This document shows, piece by piece, positions 13,941-24,908 of a stretch of 64,000 nt of DNA. Under the pieces are notes generated by a model. It had not been told where the DNA came from. It was given only the letters and a program-made list of their open reading frames with translations, and made no database searches. The DNA is from Chaetorhynchus papuensis. Lineage: Eukaryota > Chordata > Aves > Passeriformes > Rhipiduridae. The stretch's first letter is position 1; every line of letters begins with the position of its first letter. Position numbers and translations under genes: made by a program. Where the stretch lies: the NCBI GenBank assembly GCA_013396525.1, contig VWYX01001282.1:124001-188000 (forward strand), read 5' to 3'.

Positions 13941-15415
13941 CCCAAGATAAATAAAATACAATACCACTGCAACACAAAATAAAGGCAGCCAGCAGCATTT
14001 TTATTGGTTAAGTGATTTTTTTACTGTCATTGATGTCATTGGCTTTAAAACAAAGCCTCAGCTCCATAGTGAAAAAAAATACATTTGCTAGGTTGGTCAA
14101 AATCATGAGATTTTTGGACACAAAATACATAGCCAAAACAATTGCGGTCCTATTTTTGTTTTAAACACTTAGATGGCATTATGAAAAATAAGTCCGTAAC
14201 TTCCTTTAAGGGCTAATAACGAGCCCAATGCCAAGAGCTCTCCTTAAGCACTGCGGTCTCCTTCCACCATCTGCTGGGCTTCCTTTGCTATTGCAGGAGT
14301 TAAAAGTCAGGTTCTTTTCTAAGAACATTACTTATTTTAGTCTTCCCCCCATCCTTCATCTCTCATGTTTATTTTGTCATTTAGGAGGCCCTGAATGAAG
14401 CAGTATTGCTAATCCTCACTGAAATGTATCTTACCATTACTCATAAATAACAATGTATTTATTGCCAGATGAGGTTTTTTTTTTAAGATAAAGGAAAGGT
14501 TTGCTCTGATTTTGTAAAGATTAAAAAAAATCATTTTGGGTTAATTTTATTTCTAAAGTGAAAGAGCATTTTGCTCACAAAATTAGGTTTTTTCCTGTAC
14601 CTAACAGACTCTGGTTTAATTCTGTATTACAGAGCTGAACAGGAGGAACAGGATTTTGGCTTGGACTTCATATTATAAGCATTGACTAACCAAGTATCCC
14701 CTGCAACAAGTTATTTATTAACAGTGATTCACAAATTAGAATCTACACAAATATTTCTTTTTTTAAGAGTCCAGGATGAATCTGCCTCAGTGCTGTTCAG
14801 GTGGAGAAAGTATTTCCATAATATAAACTGAGTTCATGTACATAGATTTATCAAGAGATGAGAAATGCTGTATTCCCCTTCCACACACAAAGTCAAACAT
14901 ACATACACCTCTGTGCTATTTTTAGACTTGTTTTTCTTAGTTGCAGCACATTTTAGAATGCCTTACAGTCCAGAATATAGAACTAGGCAGCATTTCTACA
15001 TTTACTGTCAAAAACTATGTACCTTTTGGGTATGGGAGAGGATCTCATGTGAAAGATAAAGAAGGAATAAGCATTTTGGCTTAGTAATGATGCTAAATCT
15101 AGAACAAGTATTATGATCGTTTGTCTGAGAACTTCCTTGCAGAGCTAACCAAAAGCTGGGAGTTTGTGTGAGGAAAACTTTGCACCATGATCTGAAAACA
15201 CCGTGTTTTTTAAAGCACAGATGGTCAAAGATCCCTAGAGTGGGCTTACAAATGTAACTCCAATATGAGCATGTATTATAAAACGAGTTTCCCCTGAAAA
15301 AGATTGCAAAACCTCCAAAGAGATGGCTTTGCTCAGCATTCATATATATTCAGTCATTTCAATGAAAACCAGAAGGGTTCTAGGCTGAGGCCAAATGCTT
15401 CTGGAAAATGACATC

Positions 15416-15441
15416 TTTTTTTTTTTTTTTTTTTTTTTTTT
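15416..15441. repeat. Poly(T) homopolymer, 26 bp
   Basis: An uninterrupted run of 26 T. It may be the minus-strand poly(A) of an old retroposed copy or a simple slippage tract. No target duplication is obvious. Confidence 0.85.
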
Positions 15442-17039
15442 AAGAAAGCAAAGTTTTCACAATGTAGTGTTATGCCTCTACAGTGGAAAGTTTCAGAATT
15501 ATGCAACACGATTAAAAAAAAAGAACTAATTAGATGCAGTGACAGGAGGCGGAGGTCGAAGAAAACATCTTAATGTCAAGATTATTGAAGACGGAGAGTT
15601 ATTTTGGATGCCTTCATTTCTGGGCAGCTACTAGAGGAGAGCCACACTTTTAGAAAATGTTTCAGCTTCTGAATACTGGGTTCCATTAAAGTATTTCTTT
15701 TGCCCAAAACCAAGTTATTTTGGTCTTGAAGTTGTGTGATTATTGTGGTACATTCTCCTGAGTGTAAAAACATGGTGATAAATACCTCAGCAGTGTACTT
15801 TGAGGCTTCATACATTATTGTCTATAAAATGCTTCAAATGGTCTTTAATGGGAGACCTCATAAATGTGTAAAAGACTACTATTATCATTTTTTTAAAAGA
15901 CTGAGATTTAAGGGGTAAAGGAAAAAGGAAATGTTGTGGCAATATGACAAGTGCCTCTTTTTACTGTTCCTGTATGGGCAGCAGGAAAAGAACCCAAAGT
16001 AAACCTGCAAGACCCAGGTTAATGAATTAAATAATTAATAATTGAAAAATATTTTAAGAAACACCCACTGTCTTTATAATGAAATTGTAAAAGTGAGGTA
16101 TTTCTAAAAATTAGCCGATCTGGAAGTTTTTCCTTTGATCCCAGTATCTTTAAAGTACATTACAGAAACTGAAGAGATTGTAACCTTTTGGCAAACCTTT
16201 TACAGCATCAAACAAGAGCCCTCCTCTGACTTTGAAGATATCCTGCAATCAATTAGGAAGGCCCTAAATGATGTTGGAATGAGTCAGGAGTTTTGCAGAA
16301 TAACTGGCAGGCTTCCACTTAGAGAGAATCATTGGGAATATGAGAAAACAGGGAGGGTTAGCCATCCCCATTAAAGACAACAGCATTAGGATCTGTTTTG
16401 AAAACACTAGAGCTTCTTCTTGCCTAATGCTCCCGAAACTGCTGTTCTCAGCTAAACTGAACTGATTCGTTCTGTGTCTTTATTTTTAGCATGGGAAACT
16501 CAAAATAAACTTGGAAGAAGTTCTTTGAAGTGAGATGCACAAGTCAAAAAGTGAAAATTACATCTTAGCACAACAGATTCACGCTTTTTTCCTTGTGATG
16601 TTAGTTAAACTGGTGTAATCTAAAGTACTATGGAAGATGAAGGAGAATATTTTAAAGCTGTTTTCCCTTGCTCCCCGTTGATGTGAAAGACTGCAAGAGA
16701 TGGGAGGCAGCAGTGGTGTGGGCCTTTCATATTCTGCATTCCCACTGAGGAAATAACCTTGGTCTCAACCAGTGCCTGATGAATTCCTCCACTGATCTGA
16801 AAACCGAAGATAACTTCTTTGTACCTAGCAGGCTATCTCTATGCTTCCAGAAGGGACAAATTAACTTTAGCTCATCTCTGAAAAGCTAATCGTCAATGCT
16901 CTATTTTCTGAAGCCAAGGAGATACAAAGCTCTTCATATCATGCATTCTGAAAAGACACTGGCATGCAAACCTTTGCCTTTGCAAAGAAAACTACGTAGG
17001 AGTTGGAAATAAAATGAAAGCTTCCTCCCTGCCTCTGTC

Positions 17040-17110
17040 TTCTCTTCCTTCCTCCTTCCCTCCTTCCCTCCCTGCTAAAAAAAAAACACAAAAAAACCAA
17101 CAAAAACACC
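17040..17110. repeat. Pyrimidine-rich CCTT tract followed by A-rich tract
   Basis: Imperfect CTTCC/CCTTCCCT units (about 17040-17073) are followed directly by A-rich units such as AAAACACAAAAAAACCAACA. This is low-complexity DNA without a recognised element. Confidence 0.65.
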
Positions 17111-20100
17111 CCCAAGCTGGCATTTTGCTGTATTCCCAAGAAACTAAGTAAGAACCAGATTGGTCCTTGTGGTGTGCTTTGGTTATATTTGGGGGGTTTT
17201 TTTTATCCCCCTTCCTGTAGTATTATTCCCAGTAATAACACCAGGGCTTTAAAAAGACTAAAGGCTCCCAGGGTTGCAGCTGGTAAATTTTCATGCAGAA
17301 GCTACAACGTGTTTTCCCCGCTGTAGTAGATCCTCTTATCTGGTTCATTATCAGTAGAATCCTCTGCACAATAAAATCCAGAGGCAGCAGAATACTCAGG
17401 CGTGTGCTTAGAGATAAGCTTGTGTTTACATGATTTGCTAGATGAAGACCTGTAGACAAAAACTGTTATGGAGAAACCGTGATACCATATGGACATTCTC
17501 TTGATTGTCACATTTCTTCCAGATCTGCATATGCTTTTCAGGCTGAAAGCTGGAGAAGAATGTATTACATACATTTCAACAGCCCTTTTGCTTCCCTGTA
17601 AAACCAGTGGTGAAATCTGTTTAGCCTTTAACACCCAGCTCTGAGTCCTAGTGAAGGGGAGAGGTCAAAAATTAATGGTGCAGCCTACAGCTGAAGCAAA
17701 AATCCTAAGTGTTTGGTTTTTTTAAAAAGAAAGGAAAGCAAACCGGGACAATAACTGGGATGGCTTACTATTATCTGGGAAGCATTTTAATTCCAGTCTG
17801 TACTGCAAATGCTCTTCAGCTACATGAAGCAGATAAAAAATGCCTCCAGATTTCAGTAGTATCCTGTCAAGTAGGTTTTCAAAATAAAGACAGATGGCAA
17901 AGGATTATATCTAATTCTTTTTCCTAATTCATCTTTTCCTGACCATTCCACTGCACTCAGTCTAAATGGAGAGATTTACCAGCTTAACTTCCCCTCTATA
18001 GCTCACAGTGACAAACCACATAGTATAGATTTGCAGCTTCCCATCATTAGGATTGTTTAATTGGATACAACTGCTTTTCATCAGCTGCCTTTAAATGCTG
18101 CTTCTGAACACAGGATGTTTACAGCATTACAACAGTAGAACTCTAGCTTTATTTTTAAAGTAAACATCCTAAAAAGCCCAGGAATATTGTAGTGTTCCTG
18201 GTGAATGTAGCTGTCCTGCTCAGTCAAAGAAGAATTTCACGCTGGAATCTCTTACACAGATGTGCAGAGTCTCACAGCACAACACTAACAGCGGTGTCCT
18301 AAAGATACCTTGCTGTTTCTTTCCTGTGCTCTTTTTTCCCCATGCAGATAAAGAAAGGAAGCCATGTAGCACAGCCCTGATAACGCAGGAAGCGTGAAGT
18401 CCATGATTTCAGTGAGAGAGGGACCGTGCTGCAGTCACAGCTCCTCACTGCCTGCCTGATTCTGCTCTTTCTCCTTCTCCACTGCATTACTTAATGCTAT
18501 TTTTAAAAATTCCCACTGTTGTTTGATGTCTTTGTTTTCAAATGCCTGGCTTGAGACATGCTGACCCTGATCTTCCCAGGGGCTGACGATCAGTAACAGC
18601 TCCTTACGGAATCCCTGGGGAACTGACGGTATTCAGCACCTTCCTGAGCGTAGTTTACAGTATCTTCAGGGAAATGAGGGAGAGTGTATCCAGCATACAG
18701 TCTATGCTGCCCTCTCCACTCCTTCTACGTGCTCTTTTAGATCGTCCTTTCGGTTTTCTGTGCATTGTCATTCTTCCCTTTGAGTTTCTAAATTTCTCCA
18801 GTGAAAATAAATCCAAAAAATGGCATTCACTTTTCTTTCCGTACATTTCCTTTTAGTTTCTCTCCTCTCCTTTCTTTTGCTCCAGCTTGCTTTCTTTTCA
18901 TCAGAAAAAAAAACCTGAGAGGCACATGTCAGTGACAACAGCACCATCTCCTGTTCTGCAGAGATCATGAAGGCTTCACTCTTGTGTCTATGAGAGCTTC
19001 AGAGATGGGTCTGATTGAAAAATCCGGAGCCACTGCTGGATCTGAATTAACCCTTCATGAGTTTCAATGTCTGAACAACTCTGAAGGTACGTGGGGCAGT
19101 ATGTGTGTATGAAAGGCAACAAGGTTCTCATAGCACTTCTCTCTGCGAGACACCTTTCCATTTGTCTTTTGTTCTTCTCATAAAAGTTCAGTTGCAAACC
19201 TTAGGCTCCTCTTGCTTGTCTTCCCTGCAGCTTGACACATTGACATTTTCTGGGTTTGTTCTTTTATTTACTTACCACAATTAGCGTTATCCTTACTCTC
19301 TACCAATAGTATTGTACTAATTGTCACCAGGGAAAATATGCAGCCCAAATAGATGACAAGACACACACAGAGAGGGGATCAGCTTATCAGTCCACATAGA
19401 AGGCCATAGATCACAGAAGGTCATAGACCATGTGCTGCCTAAAATTTGTGTCACTGTGGCAACAAAGGGTTGTTTGGGGTATAATTGAGGAAAATGAGGT
19501 GGGAGATAGCACAAGATAAACATTAAGTCTTACTTGAAAGACTAATATGTGGACAATTCAGACTGGCAGCATGGGTAGGTCAGTGTGAAGTCAATGTCTT
19601 GGTATTAGATAAGAGGATGAGGAAGGATAGACTAATGGGTCTGGAAATGGAAAAGGAAAAGAAAGCATATGTTTGATGTAGCACAGAAGAGGGAGCCAGC
19701 AGAGGGACATAAAGGGAGAGGTGGCAAGGTCAAAACAGCAGGTCAAGAAACAGATCTTCACAATAGAAATATCTAGTTAGGGTAAGATTGCTTTTGTTAA
19801 GCCAGGAAAGGGGATGTGGATGCGATACGCCAACAGATCAGACGGTAATTTTAACTATGTGAGTAGATAGGAATGTGCCTGTTTTGGGGAAATTCTGCAG
19901 ATAGATTTGGCAATATAAAGGGTTTATTCATCTTTCATAAAGAAATTTGGGGATAGAAATGTGGAGCTAGTTACACAACAGGTAGCTTGTGAGCAGTCAT
20001 AGCTGATATACTATAATAACAGTAGTCATGGTGGTCCAATTGGGATGTACAAATCTGACTGGGATGCTGCAGAGGACAAACTCCAGGCTCACTGTATGTG

Positions 20101-20238
20101 GATAGCAAGCTCAGAAATGAAAGGGAGGAGGGAGAGAAGGTGATGGCTGAAGGGACTAGCTGGAGGGACAAGCTGAATCTCATTTTTAAATGATGAAGAT
20201 GAATACCTGTTTGAATTGCGATGTGAAAGAGCCGGAAT

Positions 20239-20264
20239 GGGGGGGTGGGGGTGGGGGTGGGGGG
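20239..20264 (+). repeat. G-tract, candidate G-quadruplex
   Basis: Four G runs of 7, 5, 5 and 6 bases are separated by single T residues. Four runs of at least three G with one-base loops is the pattern of a very stable parallel G-quadruplex. It lies about 4 kb upstream of the TARBP1 gap, in no recognised gene. Confidence 0.75.
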
Positions 20265-20269
20265 CAAAT

Positions 20270-23200
20270 AAAACAAGTACTAGAGGAGCAGGAGATAACA
20301 GCACAACCACCTTGTGGAAATTGTTGTGACCAGCTTTCCCGGCTGTGTATCAACGATTTCCTCTTTCAACTAGAACACTTCTGCCTCTCTCTCTCTTAGC
20401 AAGAGAGTTCAAGGACAGTTCAGTTGGGGCAAACTTTCCCTTTCTCACCTCCTGTAAATTTCTTTCTCCTTATCCCCTGGCGGGGAGGGGAAGTGCTGTC
20501 TCAGAGTGAGAGTCGTGTAACAGCTATGTGTGCTGCTGGTTTTTTGCACAACAGCACTGAAGAAATCTAGAAAAGAACGTGGATATACGTAACCATAATA
20601 AATGGTAAGGTTTATTGCATGGAGCACGTCTGGGCTTTTAATTTCATTATCGTGGGAGAGGGATGTGGTGGGAAATTTTCTGCATAACTCTTTCAGAAAT
20701 CTCCCATTTCCTTCTCCTGCATGCAGTGGGAGAGGAAAGAAAAGGCTGTGTTACGTACCTGGTCCCCCTAGAGATCTTAAACTGTGCAGACACACTCCCA
20801 CAGCCTCCTGTAAGGAAAAAAAGTCACACTGCAGGGTTAGCTGAGCCTTCCTCTTTATGAACCGTGCAGAATTACCTGTAAATGTGCAGGTGGTAGTATG
20901 GGGCTTTCATGAGAAGAAATGTATTTTGTGTGATCTGAAACTATCACTGAAACTAAACTTTTTAAAGACATAGACTTGGCCTGGGTTCCAATAATCTGTG
21001 GTGCCTCAGCACCTTAGCAGGGGCTTTATGACAACAGCATAACACATCCTTCCAAAACTGTAAGTGGGGGTTTCCAAGACTTACAATTGTCTGTAGTTTA
21101 TACTGTGGTTTTGTCCATAATCCTTTCCTAAGCTAACCAACCACTGGAATGATCACCCAGAAATTTTTCCTAGCACAGAATTGCCTGCTTGTGTGATCAC
21201 AGGGGAAAGCATTTACATGAGAACAAGTATACATTTGTCCAAAAGAAAATGCAGGTAACTAAAGGCACTGATTTTTTACCTACAAGTCCGAGGAAGGAAT
21301 CAGTCCTCTTGTATTACTAAATTGGTGTGGAATTATGGGTCCTGATGGAAACAAATAGACCATTACTGTAAAGCATTTAAATTGTAAAATCAGCCCAAAT
21401 TTGGTCAACTTGTTATCACGTGCTGGAAACCCAAACCATCAGCAAAGGCACTGTTACAAAGTTCAGATAAGAATCAACAATAATGTATTTCTCATCTTTG
21501 TCCTGCCTCTCACAGGCTCAGTAATAGTATTAAATGACACAGAGAGACCCTGGTTAAGGGAGAAGAGTGTGAAGTAAGCTCTACATCTGGAGTTACAAGG
21601 AGCTGAGAAGTATTTTGTGGCCTATAGATAGAAGTGGCCTGTGAAGGGGACATGTTCAGGCTGGCCAATTATTTCAGGGCTGTCTGCAGTTGTGGTGGAC
21701 TGCTTTTGATGCCTCAGGCAATTCCTCTTCGTCTTACATTTTAAAGACAGACTAATCAGATTGGGGGAGAATATCCTGTATGACGGATACGGAAATAACG
21801 AAAGTATCTACAAGATGTCCTCTCTAAAAATAAAAATAAAATTGCAAGCTGTTTCAGCCTTTGATCTAGGTTGTATGCTGAGTTTGGAGGGGACCTGGAG
21901 AGGTCAGGGAATACAGGATACCTTACAAATAGGAGTGCAGAGTGCATGAGAGATTGGCAGGTGGGGAATGTTCTGAGTGCTGAGGCTGGTGCAGCAAACC
22001 TAGGCTGGAAGGGCTTTGGGATCCTAGAGGTGGCTGCAGCTGGCAGGGTGGGGGCCTGTGAGCAGGGCTGGCTTAGGAAGAAGAGAGGAAGTGGTTGGGA
22101 TAAGCTTGGGAAGTGGAGAAAGCAGAACAGGACATGGTCTTTGGTGAGGCAGGGGTACGTGTTGGAACTGTAGAACTGGAAAGCACAGATTTAGGGTCCT
22201 AGCATGAGGACACTTAACAACTGTGTTACGAAGGTGCGAATGGTGTAGTTCTTGACATCAGAAAATTACAAAATGCTCCTGAAAATTACAAAGTGCTTGC
22301 TCATTTTCTGTCTCTTCACTCCATATTCAGCTTTCTGGCTTATTTTTGTTTGTTTGTTTTGTTTTGTTGTCATAATATTCCACTCAGAAGCTCCCCAAGC
22401 CTGATCTCCCTTTTGTCTGATAAGACAATCTACAATGGAACAGTTCATATGTAAATGCTGTTGTGTAACTTGGTGTAATGAGATTTTATATTTGGCGTCC
22501 CACTGTGATAAAAACAAAGGCAAAGCAGAATTCAGACAATAATGGAGAAACAGCATAACATGTAGTATATTTGATTCTGTTTTGATTACTAGTTGTTGTG
22601 CAGACCTTTTACTCTTCATTTAGTTAAGTCTTACAGATGCTGGGAAGGGAAGGGAAGAGTAAAACTATAACAAGAAGGGATACCCTGCTTGGCATTGTTT
22701 CCAGCCTGATAAAAGAAACCCCCACAGTTCATCAGACCGCATGCTATAAGTGGAAAATTTAAATTGAAATGGAAAAATTACTAAAGAGCAAATAGAAAAC
22801 CAAAATATATTATGGCATGTAAGAGATTTCAACTGTGAGCATCCTATTTACTAACATACATTGTAATAATTCCTCCTATGAAACATGTTTCTGCGTGTGT
22901 GAAACAAAGTACTGTGTTTTACTTTACATTTGAGTAAAGTGTATCATTTGAACTGTTTTCTTGAGCTTTTACTAGATTCTGTAATTTATGTGTAATAGAA
23001 CATACGTAGAGCGGTAAGGCACACAGAACCCGTGTTAGCTAGTGGGTTTAAAATAATTCATTTTCACCTTCTTTTCCCAGAATATATTGCATATATAGTC
23101 ACACTACAGGCTCAATTCTACTAAGAAAATCCAGTCATTTTGCAATCAGTAAACTCTCAAAGATAAAAAAAATTCCAAAAACTTTTGGGGAAAATGGATA

Positions 23201-24074
23201 GCCAGGAAAACTGCTCATGTGATTTGGAGAGGAGTGATTAAGTGGAACCTCACTTGGAAAACTAGGAGTAAACCTTTCTTTTTCATTAGACTCTAAGCAA
23301 CTACAGCTTGGCCAAGGTAATGCCCACACCCATTGGTAACCATGTTGTATCCATGCTGCTGTGCAGGGAATTAGCCAGTCATTGCTTTCACAGGAACAGA
23401 AGGTTCCAGGTTTGCCTTTTTCTATGACCACAACTTCTAGGAGAGTAGTTTGCTACCCCATTTGATGTGCTGATCTCTAAATTTTTTTTCGTGGAAATTG
23501 TAATCTTGCATAGTGAATTTACACTTACTGGAAATTAGTTTGATTTTCTGAGTTAAGCTTTGGCTGCACTGGTGCATTGAACTGCACAGGAGTTGTTCTC
23601 TGGCCTCAAGTGCTGGTGGCCTAGACCCTTTGAACAAGCCAACAGCACAGAGCCAGCATCCAGGAACGCCTCTGACCTGAGGCAGACAGAGCATTCAGGC
23701 AAACTTCGGGTATGCTGTGATGAAAACAGTGACTGGTTTTAGCAACTTCTTTTGGCATAAATGGTTAGAATATGACAGGTGGGAAGACGGGGCATTTTGT
23801 GTTTTACTGCTGTCTGATCTTGCGTTGTGATGCGCATGAAGAATAGAGAGAGTTTCTGCGGCACCCAAGAATAGAACTTCACCCCCTCAAGCGACAGGCT
23901 CACACCTGGGATATCTCCGTTAGGTCTCCCGTGCTGGGCCCATGAGAGCACACGGGGGGCCAGGTTGTGCTTAGCAGCCACGACGACTGGGAACACTCGT
24001 GCAGGCGGGTTTTGACCGAGAGATGGAGAATATTTTAACCGTACGCACACAGCCAAACCAGTCAATCACACTGC
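20270..24074. other. Region upstream of TARBP1 (no gene recognised)
   Basis: No coding exon is recognisable. It contains a 2 x 20 bp tandem duplication (22261-22300) and a GTTT/GTTTT-type simple tract (22344-22370). The last few hundred bases lead to the gap that should hold the TARBP1 promoter and 5' end. The visible edge (23990-24074) is not CpG-rich, so the CpG island probably begins inside the gap. Confidence 0.5.
22261..22300. repeat. Two 20-bp tandem copies
   Basis: GAAAATTACAAAATGCTCCT is followed at once by GAAAATTACAAAGTGCTTGC. The first 12 bases are identical and 16 of 20 match overall, a small local duplication. Confidence 0.7.
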
Positions 24075-24447
24075 NNNNNNNNNNNNNNNNNNNNNNNNNN
24101 NNNNNNNNNNNNNNNNNNNNNNNNNNNNNNNNNNNNNNNNNNNNNNNNNNNNNNNNNNNNNNNNNNNNNNNNNNNNNNNNNNNNNNNNNNNNNNNNNNNN
24201 NNNNNNNNNNNNNNNNNNNNNNNNNNNNNNNNNNNNNNNNNNNNNNNNNNNNNNNNNNNNNNNNNNNNNNNNNNNNNNNNNNNNNNNNNNNNNNNNNNNN
24301 NNNNNNNNNNNNNNNNNNNNNNNNNNNNNNNNNNNNNNNNNNNNNNNNNNNNNNNNNNNNNNNNNNNNNNNNNNNNNNNNNNNNNNNNNNNNNNNNNNNN
24401 NNNNNNNNNNNNNNNNNNNNNNNNNNNNNNNNNNNNNNNNNNNNNNN
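24075..24447. other. Assembly gap (373 N)
   Basis: A run of 373 N directly precedes the GC-rich part of TARBP1 exon 1. Extreme GC content in avian 5' exons commonly defeats sequencing. The start codon and N-terminal coding sequence of TARBP1 are expected here. The length may be an estimate. Confidence 0.98.
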
Positions 24448-24908
24448 GGAGGAGGCGGCGGTGGAGGCGCTGGTGGCGGCGGCGCCGCGGCTGGAGGAGC
24501 CGGAGCTGCTGTCGCGGTGCGTGGCGGCGGCGCTGGCGCTGGTGCGGGAGGAGGGCGAGGGCGAGGCGGCCGCGGCGCTGGTGGCCGGGCGGCTGCTGCC
24601 GGCGCTGGGCGGGAACGGCGCGGCGCTGCCGCGCGTCTGGGAGGGGCTGCTGGGCGCGGGCGGGGCGCCGCGGGCCGGGCGGGCGCTGCTGGCGCTGAGC
24701 GCCTTGGCGGACGCGCTGCTGCCGCGGGGCCCCGCGGGGCCGGGGCTGGACGCGCGGCTGTGCCCGCGGTTCTGGCGGCTGGTGCAGGAGGGCCTGACGG
24801 AGCGGGACGGGCTGTGCCGCAAGCGGGCCCGCTACCTGCTGAAGAGAGCGCTGGACCTGAGCGGCGGCCAGCGCGCCGAGCTGCGCTGCCCCCCGGACGG
24901 CGGACACG
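24448..24908 (+). CDS. TARBP1: TARBP1 exon 1 (3' part)
   Basis: Very GC-rich coding sequence starting at the gap edge, read from 24449 in frame (EEAAVEALVAAAPRLEEPEL...). It is rich in Ala, Leu, Gly and Arg and contains AAALVAGRLLPALGG and RKRARYLLKRAL, matching the family's N-terminal region. The donor is GTACGG after 24908, leaving phase 1. The start codon is not visible. Confidence 0.9.

Larger units (their letters stand above)
9200..20230. other. Left intergenic flank, part 2 (no gene recognised)
   Basis: No coding gene is recognisable. The part from about 13970 to 18500 is AT-rich, repeat-poor and looks like ordinary unique sequence; it could contain conserved non-coding elements, but that needs cross-species alignment. 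Simple-sequence tracts at 13897-13940, 15416-15441 and 17040-17110 are listed separately. A 79-codon open frame at 16135-16374 has no recognised homology. Confidence 0.55.

Noticed and set aside
22000..22060. 'GGCTGGAAGGGCTTTGGGATCCT' as a CR1 fragment
   Set aside because: Similarity to the CR1 3' end is limited to a few bases and the flanks do not extend it.
23999..24074. ATGs at 23999 and 24023 as TARBP1 start codons, in frame across the gap
   Set aside because: The peptide (MENILTVRTQPNQ...) does not match the family's N-terminus, the sequence is not GC-rich like exon 1, and frame across a run of N is meaningless if the gap length is an estimate.
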